From Chrysochromulina parva (Eukaryota > Haptophyta > Prymnesiales > Chrysochromulinaceae), in assembly GCA_002887195.1 (NCBI GenBank), contig PJAB01000355.1, positions 1 through 28,954 of the forward strand: a DNA stretch of 28,954 bases, given 5' to 3'. Below are positions 17,046 through 26,900 of this stretch, in pieces. The position numbers and the translations under genes are program-made. Within the stretch, counting starts at the first letter, position 1; every line of letters begins with the position of its first letter. The notes under the pieces were generated by a model. That model saw nothing but the letters and a program-made list of their open reading frames with translations. It was not told where the DNA came from and made no database searches.

Positions 17046-18350
17046 TTAATGAGGCGTCAGCGGCGCCCCGGACATGATCTTCTGGATGATGAGCCCGAGG
17101 GAGAGCGGCATGATGGCCAACCCGATGCACAGGAGGCCGAAGCCGACCCAGCGTGACGCCCGGTCGGGGAAGAGGAGAAAGTAGGAGGCGCCTGGGAGGA
17201 TGTACGAGACGATCGTGGAGCCGGTGGCGCCCACGATGGAGAGGATCATCCCGAGGTCGTCGACCATGAAGGCGATCGAGCCCGTGCACACGACGAAGAG
17301 CGTGGTGATCGAGTAGTGCAGGACGTCCTCGTCCACGGTGGCACAGTTCTTCACAATCGACGAGAAGGCGGCGCGCGACGGGTGCGCCTGGAGCGGGTAG
17401 CAGCACGTGACGACGAGCGAGATGGCGAGGCGCGCGACGGCGACGGTGATGTTCGCCTGAGGATACGAGACGAGGATGTCCTTGGAGACGAAGCTGCCGA
17501 AGGTGTAATAGCCCGAGGAGCCGAGAAGAATGTAGATGACCAGTGCCACCGAGACCGCAATGAACGCGACCGTGGCGTTGCGCTCGCGCGTCGGGTTCGC
17601 CAGCTCGTTCGTGATCGAGAAGATGTTTTGGTGGCACGTGTACGAGAAGACGAACACCGGTAGGGCGCGCAGGATCGTCATTGGGGACTGCACCAGGACG
17701 ATGGTCCCTTCGCACTCGTCCTCTTTCTCGGCGCACGCGTCAAAGTCGGGCATGAGGTCCGGGAAGGCCTTTTCGATGGCGAAGACGACGATCATGACCG
17801 TGATCAGCAGCACGCACGAGAGCGCCACCTTGGACGCGTGCTGCAGCGCCGTGATCTGCTTCATGTAGGCGAGCGGCCCCGCGACCGCGAGCGCCGCGAT
17901 CGTCCACAAGCGCCGGTCGAGCCAGATTCCGGTGGCGCCGAAGGCGGCGATGGCCTTGGGTACCGAGTCGGCGATGACGATCAGGTACGACGTGGCCACG
18001 CCGAAGCACTTGATCGCCACCGCCACGTCAATGTACACGCCCGCGCCCGGCACCGCAAGCTCCGAGACGGAGCGGAAGTTGGCCGGGCGGCCGGCATAGT
18101 CGGCGGCCTCCGAAAGGCACACGAGGGCGGTGGCGGAGCATAGGCCAAAGGCGAGCAGCATGATCGGACCCAAAAGGAAGCCGCACTGCGCGAATGCATA
18201 CGGCAGCCCAAGCATACCCGCACCCAAGATGGTGTTGGAGAGGACTAAGATGCCGCCCACGAGGGGAGTACCCGAAGCAGCCGCGCCGGTCGTCGGAGGG
18301 AGGAGCGGCTGAGCGAGTGCGCCCGTCGGGGCCGTCTTTGCCCCTGGCAT
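17046..18350 (-). CDS. Amino acid/auxin permease (AAAP, SLC38-like) transporter
   Basis: The ATG at 18350 gives 434 residues; the frame is open for 34 more codons upstream but has no ATG there. TM1 has the family signature ILVLSNTILGAGMLGLPYAF, and about ten more hydrophobic segments follow, including FVFSYTCHQNIFSITNEL, a typical AAAP TM segment, and a lumenal loop with paired cysteines (CAEKEDEC). The C-terminus ends shortly after the last span. Known members move neutral amino acids with Na+ or H+ across plasma or vacuolar/lysosomal membranes; substrate and membrane are not evident here. No introns are seen. Confidence 0.9.
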   Translation of the reverse strand: MPGAKTAPTGALAQPLLPPTTGAAASGTPLVGGILVLSNTILGAGMLGLPYAFAQCGFLLGPIMLLAFGLCSATALVCLSEAADYAGRPANFRSVSELAVPGAGVYIDVAVAIKCFGVATSYLIVIADSVPKAIAAFGATGIWLDRRLWTIAALAVAGPLAYMKQITALQHASKVALSCVLLITVMIVVFAIEKAFPDLMPDFDACAEKEDECEGTIVLVQSPMTILRALPVFVFSYTCHQNIFSITNELANPTRERNATVAFIAVSVALVIYILLGSSGYYTFGSFVSKDILVSYPQANITVAVARLAISLVVTCCYPLQAHPSRAAFSSIVKNCATVDEDVLHYSITTLFVVCTGSIAFMVDDLGMILSIVGATGSTIVSYILPGASYFLLFPDRASRWVGFGLLCIGLAIMPLSLGLIIQKIMSGAPLTPH

Positions 18351-18664
18351 CGGATCGCTCTGTAGAAACAGCAGCGGGGCGCGCTCCTCGGCTATTGATG
18401 TGCACCCGGAGGCGGTCCGAGGGCTCCGTTTCGAGATGCAGAAAATAGCCAAGTTTGGCCACGTGTCACCCGGTTGGCCGCTTCCCGATATTCATTCTCG
18501 GCGTGCACGACCCCTCCAGGCCCCGAATCTCAAAATCTGGAGTGAATCACCGCCGCCACTCGCCACGATCACGCGCAAAGTCGACGGGCAGCTAAAAGTC
18601 TATAAGAGCAAAGACGAGGACCTACAATAGTAAGGCCGCGGGGAGTGCGCGGTCGCCAGCATCA
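18351..18664. other. Intergenic region with permease 5' leader
   Basis: About 310 bp lie between the permease start and the stop of the next minus-strand gene. 18351-18452 is open in frame with the permease but lacks an ATG. I see no repeat or RNA gene. Confidence 0.45.
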
Positions 18665-19499
18665 TTATACGGCTGCTGGCGCCTCGCCCGCGCCCTTGGT
18701 CGGCAGCTTGTCCAGGTAGCCGCTGGCTGCGGCCTGCCCGGGTGACATGATCTGCACGCGGTTCTCCTCCCTCGGCACGCCATCGGGCGGCAATCGAACG
18801 TAGAATCCCTTTTGGTCTTCGGCCGAGTATTGCTCTGGAAGGAAGCCGCACTCGTCGATCGAAAGTGGCGCGGTGCCATCGACGCCGGCTCGGAGGCCAT
18901 CAAGGCGGCGGAGCGCCTGCTGCCGCTGCGCAACCTTCATCTCCGAGTTGGGAGGCGCGCACCATAACTGCCGAACGGAGCGAGAGACTCGAAGCACACA
19001 AGCAGCTGCTGTCAGCGAGGCACGCACAGCCGGAGGCGATACGACGGCCGTCCGCATGCATTCCATTCGCGCCACGAACCTCGAGTGTCTTGCTCAGGCC
19101 GATTTCGCGCGGCTGCAGCAGCTTCGCGTGCTCGAACACGAGCCGCTTCTGCACGACGGCTGCGAGGCCATAGTCGTCAGTGGCCTCCGCTCGAGCAGCG
19201 ACCTTGCCGACGAACCAAAACTTGTCCTTACCAGGCGCGTGCACGTACACGTCCACCACGTTCGGCGGCGGATAGCCATCGATACGCAGCGCATTGTACG
19301 AGTTCATCTGTCGCTCAAAGTCTTTCTTGTTCAGCGGCTTCTTTGGCGCCGCCGCCTTGGGTTGCGGCGCGCCAAAGCCACCCATCGAGCAGCAGTGGCA
19401 GCGATGGGAAGTGGCGACGTTGAGCAGGCCCGGGGCCACGTGAAAGGTGCTAGAGCCGGCAGGGTAGGAGAGGAGCACGATCGCTTGGAGGAGGCGCAT
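18665..19499 (-). CDS. Probable plastid-targeted protein of unknown function
   Basis: Exons 19499-19080 and 18967-18665 join in phase 0 across a 112-bp GT-AG intron, reading SKTLE-LWCAPPNSEMKVAQ, and give 240 residues. The ATG at 19499 opens a signal peptide (LLQAIVLLSYPAG), then SSTFHVAP, which resembles the cleavage-site motif of bipartite plastid leaders, then a Ser/His/Cys region. The mature part has an Ala/Pro/Lys spacer and a conserved-looking core: NVVDVYVHAPGKDKFWFVGK, AAVVQKRLVFEHAKLLQP and RQQALRRLDGL. I do not recognise it with certainty; a distant relation to the photosystem-associated HHL1 family is a low-confidence thought. No membrane span appears after the leader. Confidence 0.72.
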
Positions 19500-19810
19500 G
19501 CGGCGGCACCAGCCGGCGGGATGGACGATTGTGTGTGACGTCAAGATAAGCGAGATCGCGCCTCGCCAAACCCCGCAATAGAAAGTGTGGGTCTCTACGT
19601 CGTCTAGCGGCAGAGACCAGCGACCCTCGCCTCCGCTGTGGAGACGAGCTGAACTACGCCAACCCCCAGCGCCATCAAATTGCCAAAGGCCAAGAGCGCC
19701 CACGAGAGCTTAAGAGCGTCGGGCCACCCGCGCTCACTTATGCTCAGGCCTCAGCTCTTGCAATCTTGCATATTTGAGCTCACAGCTCTCAGCTCTCATC
19801 TCTTGCTTGC
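19500..19810. other. Intergenic region between two minus-strand genes
   Basis: About 310 bp hold the upstream region of the plastid-type gene. Near 19744-19800 the words ctcagctctt, ctcacagctctc and cagctctcatctc repeat loosely. Nothing else is seen. Confidence 0.45.
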
Positions 19811-21709
19811 TCAGAGCAGTAGCGGCAGCGCGACGGCGAAGAGATCGAGGGTCGGATCGAGCTGCCGACCCAGCCCCTCGAGCACCACGATGGCAGTGAC
19901 CAACGTCGTGAAGTTGGGCTCCACCTGATGAGGGGGGCAATCACCACGATGGCAGTGAAGTTGGGCTCCACCTTGACGCGGTGCAATCAGAGGCAATTAG
20001 AGGCAATCAGAGGCAATTAGAAGTTGGGCTCCACCTTGACGCGGTGCACCCGCACCAGGGTCGTCAGCTCAAGCAGCACGTCGCCAATCTTGAGGGCCTT
20101 GAGGTTGAACGCACCCCGAGACCCCAGACCGACGCCCTGCACGATGCGCTGCACACCCTCCTCAAAGGCCGTCGGGTCTTCACACGCGTGCTCGGGCGAG
20201 TGCTCCAGCATCAAGCGCGCTGCCTTCCGCCCGTCGCCAGCGCCCAGGGCACGAAAGAGGCGCTTGAAGTTGGCCTGCAGCACTCGGAGTGCCACGTAGT
20301 CAAGTCAAGTCAAGTGCCACGCAGGAGGAGGCGCTCGGGAGGGCACTCTGTGAAGGGGCACTCTGTGAAGGGGCACTCTGTGAAGGGGCACTCTGTGAAG
20401 GGCATTCTGTGAAGGGGCACTCTGTGAAGGGGCACTCTGTGAAGGGTAATGTGATGGGGGCTCCATTCACTTGATCTCGTGCGCTCAGCTCGACGGCAAG
20501 GCCCGCATCGACGAAACTGATTCCAAGGGGCGCGCTCGGGTCGTCCGGTGCCATGACGAGCACATTGCCTGGGTGCAGGTCTGCATGCACGAAGTTGTGA
20601 CGAAGCACCATCGTGAAGAACGCCTCGAGGCCGCGGCGAGCGAGCTCGCGATCTCGCGCGATCCCGAGCCCGAGCTGTCCCATCTCCGGCCGGAGATCGC
20701 CGCGATGTCGCTCGAGCATCTGCGAGAGCGGCGTGCCGTTGACGAAACTCTCGACGAGCACCGATCTCGCGACAAGACCTTCGTCGAGAAACGGTCGCGG
20801 GAATTGGATGGCGCCGCCGCGTTCGGAGCCAAAGTTGGCGCGGAAGCGAGCCAGATTCGTCGCCTCCCGTCGCAGGTCGAGTTGGGACGCCATGAACGCT
20901 GCGAACTCGTCTGCCGAGTCCGATAGCGCGAGCCAGCGCAGCCCACGCACAGGCAACCAGTCTTCCACCAACTTGGCAGCGGTGCGCATCAGGTACACGT
21001 CGAGCGCCACCTGCCGGATGACGCCCGGGTGAAGTACCTTGATCGCCACCCGCTCGCCCGCGGCCGTGGCGCCGCAGTGCACCTGCGCAATGCAGCCTGA
21101 CCCGACGGGAACTGGATCGACGTGCGCAAAGAGTTTCGTCAGCGGCGCTCCGAAGGCGGCCTCGATGGTCGCGCGCGTGTGCTCGACGCTGTGCGCGGGC
21201 ACGGTGTCGTGCAGCGTCGCGAGTGTGCGGCACACGGAGAGCGGCAGCACATCGGGCCGCGTTGAGGCCCACTGACCCAGCTTGATGGTGCACGGCCCTC
21301 CGCGTTGCAGTGCTCGAAGCATCTCGAGCTCGAGGCGACGCTGGAAGAACTCCGGAAGGAGGTACGCGGGAAGCAGCAGCAGCAGCGGCGGAAGCATCAC
21401 GGCCCCCAGCCAAAGTGCACGCGCGATCAGACGGAGCACGTCTGCCACCGTATGCACTCGGAACGTGGAGAGCTCGTCGTCGGCCGCCGAGTCCTCACGG
21501 CGGTGGCTCGCGAGCCTCAGCACAGTCGGCGCCGGCCGTCGAGGCGGCACGAGCCATGCTCGGTCGGTCGGAGAACACGCACAAAGCCACGGGCGCACGC
21601 GCGAGCAGCACAGAGGCGCGAGCGCCGTCGAGGAGCTCACCATGTGACGCAACATGCCGCAAATAGTTTTTCGTTCCTCCTCGAGTTGGTGTGTTGTGAA
21701 TAAAGTCAT
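19811..21709 (-). CDS. ADCK2: ABC1/UbiB atypical kinase, ADCK2-like
   Basis: Three exons, 21709-20471, 20274-20035 and 19924-19811, give 530 residues from the first ATG, or 512 from the Met at 21655, which starts a better mitochondrial presequence (MLRHMVSSSTALAP, Arg-rich). Signature motifs are in order: KxGQ (IKLGQWASTRPD), the loop GSGCIAQVH, the lysine of VAIKVLHPGV, the catalytic HADLHPGN and FVDAGL in place of DFG. Spliced junctions read ARDQ-ANFKRLFRALGAGDG and VHRVK-VEPNFTTLV, both matching the family. A hydrophobic span (LWLGAVMLPPLLLLLPAYLL) precedes the kinase core. UbiB-family proteins support coenzyme Q metabolism; the ADCK2 subfamily call rests on GCIAQV and is less sure. Both introns are repeat-built. 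Confidence 0.85.
19910..20048 (-). repeat. Three copies of an exon junction in and around ADCK2-like intron 2
   Basis: The 15-mer gtggagcccaacttc (minus strand) starts the intron (20034), recurs inside it (19971) and starts exon 3 (19924). The internal copy carries upstream exon 2 bases as well: 29 bases at 19957-19985 match 20020-20048. It also carries the exon 3 continuation encoding T-A-I-V-V. The intron (19925-20034) therefore contains a joined copy of exon 2 end plus exon 3 start, plus a ctaattgcctctgattgcc repeat. Confidence 0.9.
20341..20447 (-). repeat. 16-bp tandem array of seven units inside ADCK2-like intron 1
   Basis: Seven near-identical units, gggcactctgtgaagg on the plus strand, fill the first part of the intron (20275-20470). 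On the gene's strand each unit reads ccttcacagagtgccc and so carries a cacag that looks like a 3' splice site. A short caagt pentamer run (20299-20315) lies near the real acceptor. Confidence 0.95.
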
Positions 21710-21765
21710 GTGTTACTGATCACGTTATAGCGTGATTTCACAGTGAAGAAAACGCACGAGAACAC
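21710..21765. promoter_or_regulatory. 56-bp divergent spacer (ADCK2-like / rhodanese)
   Basis: Only 56 bp separate the two ATGs (112 to 122 bp if the kinase starts at the second or third Met). The word gatcacgttatagcgtgatt at 21718-21737 is an imperfect palindrome (atcacg...cgtgat) at the centre of the spacer and is a candidate shared control site. Confidence 0.5.
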
Positions 21766-22380
21766 ATGATTCGCCTTCTCTTTCGCCAAGCTTCCTCGGT
21801 GCGCGGACGATTGCCATCGCTGCCAATGGTCATCTCGCGCGGATGCTCCACCGAGGACCCCTCGCGGCGTGTGGCCGCATTCCGAGTCGCCGAGCTGCGT
21901 CGACGACTACAGGCTGAGGCGGCAGGGCCAGGCGCGAAGGTGAATGCCGAATGGATTCCTGGACTGCTCAAGTCGCCAGCCGGTGGCACGCCGGCACGTC
22001 TTGCGCCGGGGATGGCTGCGGAGCTGCTCTTTGAGGTCGGCTGGAACGCGCGGCACCGCTACCTCGACGTGCGGGAGCACGCTGATGGCGGCAAGGTACC
22101 TGGGGCACTGCATTGCCCATTCCTTCCAGAGGCACACAGCTTCGAGGCACGCGCGGGCGACGCGCTTCGAGGCGACGGAGGCGGGATTCCCAAGGCAGCA
22201 CGTGTCATCGTCGGCTGCGACGGGAGCGAGGACTCTGAGGACGCGCAGGCGGCGGTGACGATCCTGCAGCGCGCGGGGTATGTCAATGCGGTCGTCCTCG
22301 ACGGCGGATTCGAGCGTTGGCGCACCGAGGGGTTGCCCGTCGAGAAGGAGGAGGAGATGATCCCAGATAGCACGCTGTGA
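21766..22380 (+). CDS. Rhodanese-domain protein, probably mitochondrial
   Basis: A single exon encodes 204 residues from an ATG. The N-terminus (MIRLLFRQASSVRGRLPS) is Arg-rich and non-acidic, like a mitochondrial presequence. The rhodanese fold is marked by YLDVREHADGGKVPGALHCP, VIVGCDGSED with the active-loop cysteine C151, and AVVLDGGFERWRTEGLPVE. Single-domain rhodaneses carry persulfide sulfur; the acidic loop after C151 differs from the CRxGxR of thiosulfate sulfurtransferases, so the substrate may differ. It shares a very short upstream region with the ADCK2-like mitochondrial kinase. Confidence 0.88.
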   Translation: MIRLLFRQASSVRGRLPSLPMVISRGCSTEDPSRRVAAFRVAELRRRLQAEAAGPGAKVNAEWIPGLLKSPAGGTPARLAPGMAAELLFEVGWNARHRYLDVREHADGGKVPGALHCPFLPEAHSFEARAGDALRGDGGGIPKAARVIVGCDGSEDSEDAQAAVTILQRAGYVNAVVLDGGFERWRTEGLPVEKEEEMIPDSTL

Positions 22381-22680
22381 GTGAATCAGTACAAATCGCC
22401 GCTCTTCGGACCGTTTCTCCAGGTCTACAGCCCCATTCGTAGTACCTGTGCTGTCGTACGGTGGAACCGTTGCGCGGTCGCTCCGCGCGTTTTGGAGCGG
22501 AGGGCGACGAGGGTGGGTATATACTATATTATAAATACGGGTCTGAAGTATAGAACAGATTTAGTACGACCCGCAGGGGCTGAACCCGTCCTGAAATGAC
22601 ATGATGTCAGAGTCTTCACTGTCATGCACTGTGTCTTCACAGCCACTCAGATCTCAGTCCTCACAGGGCGCGGTCCTCGG
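22381..22680. other. Intergenic region between convergent genes
   Basis: 300 bp follow the rhodanese stop. An AT-rich patch (tatatactatattataaata at 22518-22537) stands out in GC-rich surroundings. I see no gene. Confidence 0.45.
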
Positions 22681-23667
22681 TCAGGACGGCCCATATTTGG
22701 CCTCGAGCCCCCGGCGAACCATCTCCATTTGGATCGCATGACCCGTCGCCTTGTCCACCTGATGCGACTCCCGCACCTCCGGGGGCATCGGCTCCTTACT
22801 TAGCCAGATTAGGATGACTTCGCTGTTGCCACGGCTTCCGTCTGCTTCACTGCCACCGCCGCCGCCGCCCTCGCTACCGCCGCCCTCGCCGCCGCCTTCC
22901 TCGCCGCCGCCGCCCTCGCCGCCTTCCTCACTCTTGTACCCGCGTACTTGCCATTCACTCGCCTTCCCTCGCACCCGCCAAAGACCGATACGGTAGCGTC
23001 GAGCATCCTTGGTGCGCGGATGGGTGAGGCACGCGCCTGAGCCCAAGTCGAAGATGTAAGCATGCGCAGGGCAGCTGATGCATGGTCCATGCGTGCTCCC
23101 TGCAAAGGCATCACTCAAGTCTTCGATGTCACTCATGGCCAACGAGATCGCCGCGTGCGGGCATGCCTCCTGCACCGCCCAAAAACTCGTCAGCCCGCGC
23201 CGCCACACGACGACACGCTCGCCCTCCCACGCCGCACACGTCGAGCGGTGGACGGCAAAGCTTTCGAAAGGGGCACCCACTCCAGCCGCCTCCCCAGCCG
23301 CTGCTCCAGCCGCTGCCCCAGCCGCTGCTCCAACCGCTGCTCCAACCGCTGCTCCAACTGGTGCCACGCTCGTCGCGTCGCTCGTCGCGTCGCTCACCGC
23401 CTCGGCCGTCGCCTCGTTTGTGACGGTGACCGTGTGCACGTGCACGTAGCTCGTTTCGATGCGGCCGCGTAGCAGCGCTAGCCGCAGCTGCAGACGCAGC
23501 TCACGCTCTTTGTCGCCGAGCAAAGCAAGCGAGGGTGGTGGGAGGGGCTTCGCGTGCGCGGCCGGTGCAGAGTGCTCAGAGGTTGCGGCTGACGATGCAG
23601 CGGGCGCAACGGACGTCACCACTGGCGCGACGGATGACTCGACGTTGGAAGGATCGGTGCGAGGCAT
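22681..23667 (-). CDS. Rieske [2Fe-2S] domain protein
   Basis: The first ATG in the frame is at 23667, giving 328 residues; the frame is open upstream to 23964 without an ATG, so a missed 5' exon is possible. The cluster-binding motifs are C169-P-H171 and C199-P-A-H202, in the contexts AVQEACPHAAI and CISCPAHAYIFDLGSG. The Cys-His blocks are about 27 residues apart. Before the domain is a long Ala/Gly/Val-rich linker; after it is a Gly/Glu/Ser-rich spacer and a short conserved-looking tail (EVILIWLSKEPMPPEV). No membrane span is seen, so it is more like a Rieske-type ferredoxin or small electron-transfer protein than a bc1/b6f subunit. The partner is unknown. Confidence 0.78.
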   Translation of the reverse strand: MPRTDPSNVESSVAPVVTSVAPAASSAATSEHSAPAAHAKPLPPPSLALLGDKERELRLQLRLALLRGRIETSYVHVHTVTVTNEATAEAVSDATSDATSVAPVGAAVGAAVGAAAGAAAGAAAGEAAGVGAPFESFAVHRSTCAAWEGERVVVWRRGLTSFWAVQEACPHAAISLAMSDIEDLSDAFAGSTHGPCISCPAHAYIFDLGSGACLTHPRTKDARRYRIGLWRVRGKASEWQVRGYKSEEGGEGGGGEEGGGEGGGSEGGGGGGSEADGSRGNSEVILIWLSKEPMPPEVRESHQVDKATGHAIQMEMVRRGLEAKYGPS

Positions 23668-23979
23668 CGGCTCTCGCGGTGGTGGTGGTGGTGAAGGCGG
23701 TGGCGAAGGCGGCGGTGGCGAGGGTGATGGGCAGGCGGTGGCGGCGAGGTTGCGGCGGAGGGTTGGTGTTCTCGTGTGGGGCACGGAGTTTTCTGTCCCA
23801 TGTTTACAGGTCCCTGCACTCGAGGACCGCTCATGCCATGCACTCGTGCTCACGTGACATTTCTCAATCAAGGTCTCAAAACTTACGTGACTTACGCGTC
23901 GAAACAGAGGAGACCCAAATCTCCGAAAAAGAGTCTCGCTTCTTTTTCTATTTGTAGTCTGCAAGCTGAGTGGATTTCA
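23668..23979. promoter_or_regulatory. Divergent upstream region of Rieske and PPR genes
   Basis: The two genes point away from each other. If the PPR protein starts at the alternative ATG at 23800, only 132 bp separate them. 23685-23730 is a ggtggtggtg/ggcggtggcgaagg simple repeat, which is Pro-rich coding in the open Rieske frame. 23935-23960 is a T-rich patch just upstream of the PPR ATG at 23980. Confidence 0.4.
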
Positions 23980-26900
23980 ATGAAAGCGAGGCGACAGACC
24001 TCCGCCCAGGACGCGCAGCGCGACGCCCTGAAGCGCATCCTCTTGTGCAAGAAGGAGAGGAAGTGGCAGGACGCCATCTCCATCCTCTCAAAAGCACGAA
24101 TGGAAGGTGCCCCGCTCTCGACTGTCTCGTACAATGCGGCCATTGATTGCTGCAGCAAGTCCAAGCAAGTCCGGGTGGCGCTCGAGCTCTTCGACGAGCT
24201 CGTGTGCGTGGGCAACTTCCCGGATGCGGTCACCTATACCACGCTCATCGACGCATGCGGCCGCGCGGGCCACCTAGACCAGGCATTCGCCCTCTTTAGC
24301 CGGTGAGCCCATGCCCGTCTCTGAATCGGTCGAGAACCTCCGCGCCCCTCTGGCGCCGAACCGCGGCCGGCCGCGCCGCGCAAGGGTCGTGGAGGGCCGA
24401 GCTGGGCTCTGCGGCGCGCCCGAACGCCCCGCGCGCCCTCGTCGCCCGTCGCCTCCGCAGCGGCGTGGTTGCCGGCGCCTCATGATGGTGGTGGTGCTGC
24501 TGCTCATGACTGCGCTGCGCCCTCGAGTGTTCCTCCACGTGGCCGCAGCATGCAACTGGCCAACGTGGCGCCCAACCTGATCACGTACAACGCGCTCATC
24601 CATGCGTGCGCGACGGTGGGCGCCACGGACGCGGCGTTCCAGGTGCGTTGTGCCCTCGACCCTGTGGAACCGCCCCCCCCCGTCCCCCCTCCGCCCCCTA
24701 TGGACCCGTCCCCCCGTCCCCCCCCGTCCCCCCTCGCCCCCTGTGCCGCCCCCTCGCCTGCCTATGACCGGAACACAAGGACCGTGCGCTCTCTCTGTCT
24801 GTGTGCGTAGGTGTGGCATCAGTTGCGCACATCGGGGCTGACCCAGCCGAACGTGCGCACGTTCACAGAGCTCATCAGCGCTTGCTGCAAGACCCAGGTG
24901 TGAAGACCCTGGCGCGCGTCCCTCGAACCTCCTATGGACTTCGCCTTGCATGCAAGTGCTCAACACGGCGCCCTCTCCTCTTCCCCACAGGCGCTCGACC
25001 TCGCCTTTGACCTTCTGTACCAGATGCTCCGAGAGCAGGTGGGCCCCTTGACTTGACTTGACTTGACGTGACTTGACTTGACTTGACGTGACTTGACTTG
25101 ACTTGACTTGACTTGACTTGAGATGCTCCGAGAGCAGGTGGGCCCCTTGAATTGAATTGACGTGACTTGACGTGACTTGACTTGACGTGACTTGACTTGA
25201 CGTGACGTGACTTGACTTGACTTGAGATGCTCCGAGAGCAGGTGGGGCCCTCCCAGCATGCACGTGCTCACCACGGCGCTACCCGTCCCCACACGCGAGC
25301 CGGTGGAGCCCTCCAAGCATGCAAGTGCTCACCACGGCGCCCTCGCCTCTTCCCCACACGCGAGCAGGTGGAGCCCTCCCGCGTGACGTATGACATCCTT
25401 CTGCGCGCCGCGTGGGCGATGAGCGCCACGTCGAGATTTCTCGAGCTCAAGGAGCTCATCGCCCAGGTGAGGGCTGCTGATGAGCCCTGATGATGAGCCC
25501 TGATGATGAGCCCTGATGAGCCCTGATGAGCCCTGATGGCTGATGACGGCTGATGATGGCTGATGATGGCTGATGATGACCTCTCTGATGACCTCTCTGA
25601 TGACCTCTCTGATGACCTCCCTGATGACCTCTGATTGCGCGCAGAGCCATGTGGACCTCTCCGGCGCGACGATCAGCCTCATTAACGAATTCCCTGATGA
25701 CCTCTGATTGCGCGCAGAGCCATGTGGACCTCTCCGGCGCGACGATCAGCCTCATTAACGAATTCGACCTAGCGATGAACCGCGGGGCCTACCGCGCGGA
25801 CCTGGGCAAGTCGGCGCCCGTCCGGCTGCTCGCCGAGAGGGCTCAGGCCGCGCCCGACACGGCGCCCGAAACGGTCCTCGAGGCGGCGGAGATCGAAGAT
25901 TCGGCGAGATTGCATCTGGAGGGGTTGCATCTGGCGGCGGCAGATGAAGAGGAGGCGAGATTGCATCTGGAAGGGTTGCATCTGGCGGCGGCAGATGAAG
26001 AGGAGGCGGAAGTGGATGGGAAACCACCTCTGTCTGATCTGGCGACGGAGAGGGGGGGGGACACGGAGAGGGGGGGGGACACGGAGAGGGGGGGGGACAC
26101 TCCTTCATCGAGCTCTACCTCATACCCCACGAGCGCCATGTCGAGCGCCATGTCGAGCGCCATGTCGAGCGCGTCGCCGACGGCCGAGGAAGCGTCGAGC
26201 GCCGTGACGGGCGCGACCAAGTTGACACCCCAGCTGGGCATGACGAGGGCCGCGGCGGCCAGACAGAATGCGCTCACCGCAACTTTAGCAGCGCTCCCAG
26301 TGCTGTCAGAGCCCGATACAGCGCTCCCAGTGCTGTCAGAGCCCGATACGGCGCCCCAAGTGCTGTCAGAGCCCGCGTCAGAGGCGGAGGATGCTTCCAC
26401 AGCGACGTTCACAGCGACGTTCACAGCGACGGATGAACGTTCACAGGCGAGGATGGCCTCCCAAATTAGGATGGCCTCCGGATTGAAACGACTGAGCGCC
26501 ATGTTGAGCGCCAATCCCCAAGGGGCACGGCCGCCGCCGTCGCCGTCGCCGCCGTCGCCCCCGCCGCCCCCGCCGCCCCCGCCGCCGCCGCCGCCGCCGC
26601 CGCCGCTCATACCCACCCCACCCCGAGGGACCCACCATTCCAATGCCAACCCCTACAGCTGGTTTGGGATGGCCCCGTCGCCGACCTCGCCCTCCGCGCC
26701 GACCATGGCCAACACGGCGCCATTCATGCCCAATACGGCGCCATTCGTGCCCAACACGGCGTTCATGCCGCCGCAGATGCAGTACCAGCACATGCGCTTC
26801 GAACCCTTCCACATGGGTGGCGCCGTCGCGGGCGGTGCCGCCGTGATGGGCGGGGACAGTGCTGGCGCCGTGATGGGCGGCGGCTCGATCGGCAGCCTGC

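Noticed and set aside
18351..18452. N-terminal extension of the permease
   Set aside because: The frame is open but begins at a TTG with no ATG; the ATG at 18350 directly precedes a normal cytoplasmic N-terminus. A 5' exon is still possible.
20341..20447. CRISPR-like regular array
   Set aside because: The units abut without spacers and lie in an intron of a eukaryotic gene; it is a minisatellite.
22518..22540. TATA-like AT-rich patch as a promoter
   Set aside because: It lies between two convergent genes, so there is no downstream gene for it to serve.
25048..25224. cttga pentamer arrays as telomeric repeat
   Set aside because: They are short, internal to an intron and interrupted by exon copies; the unit is not a known telomere repeat.
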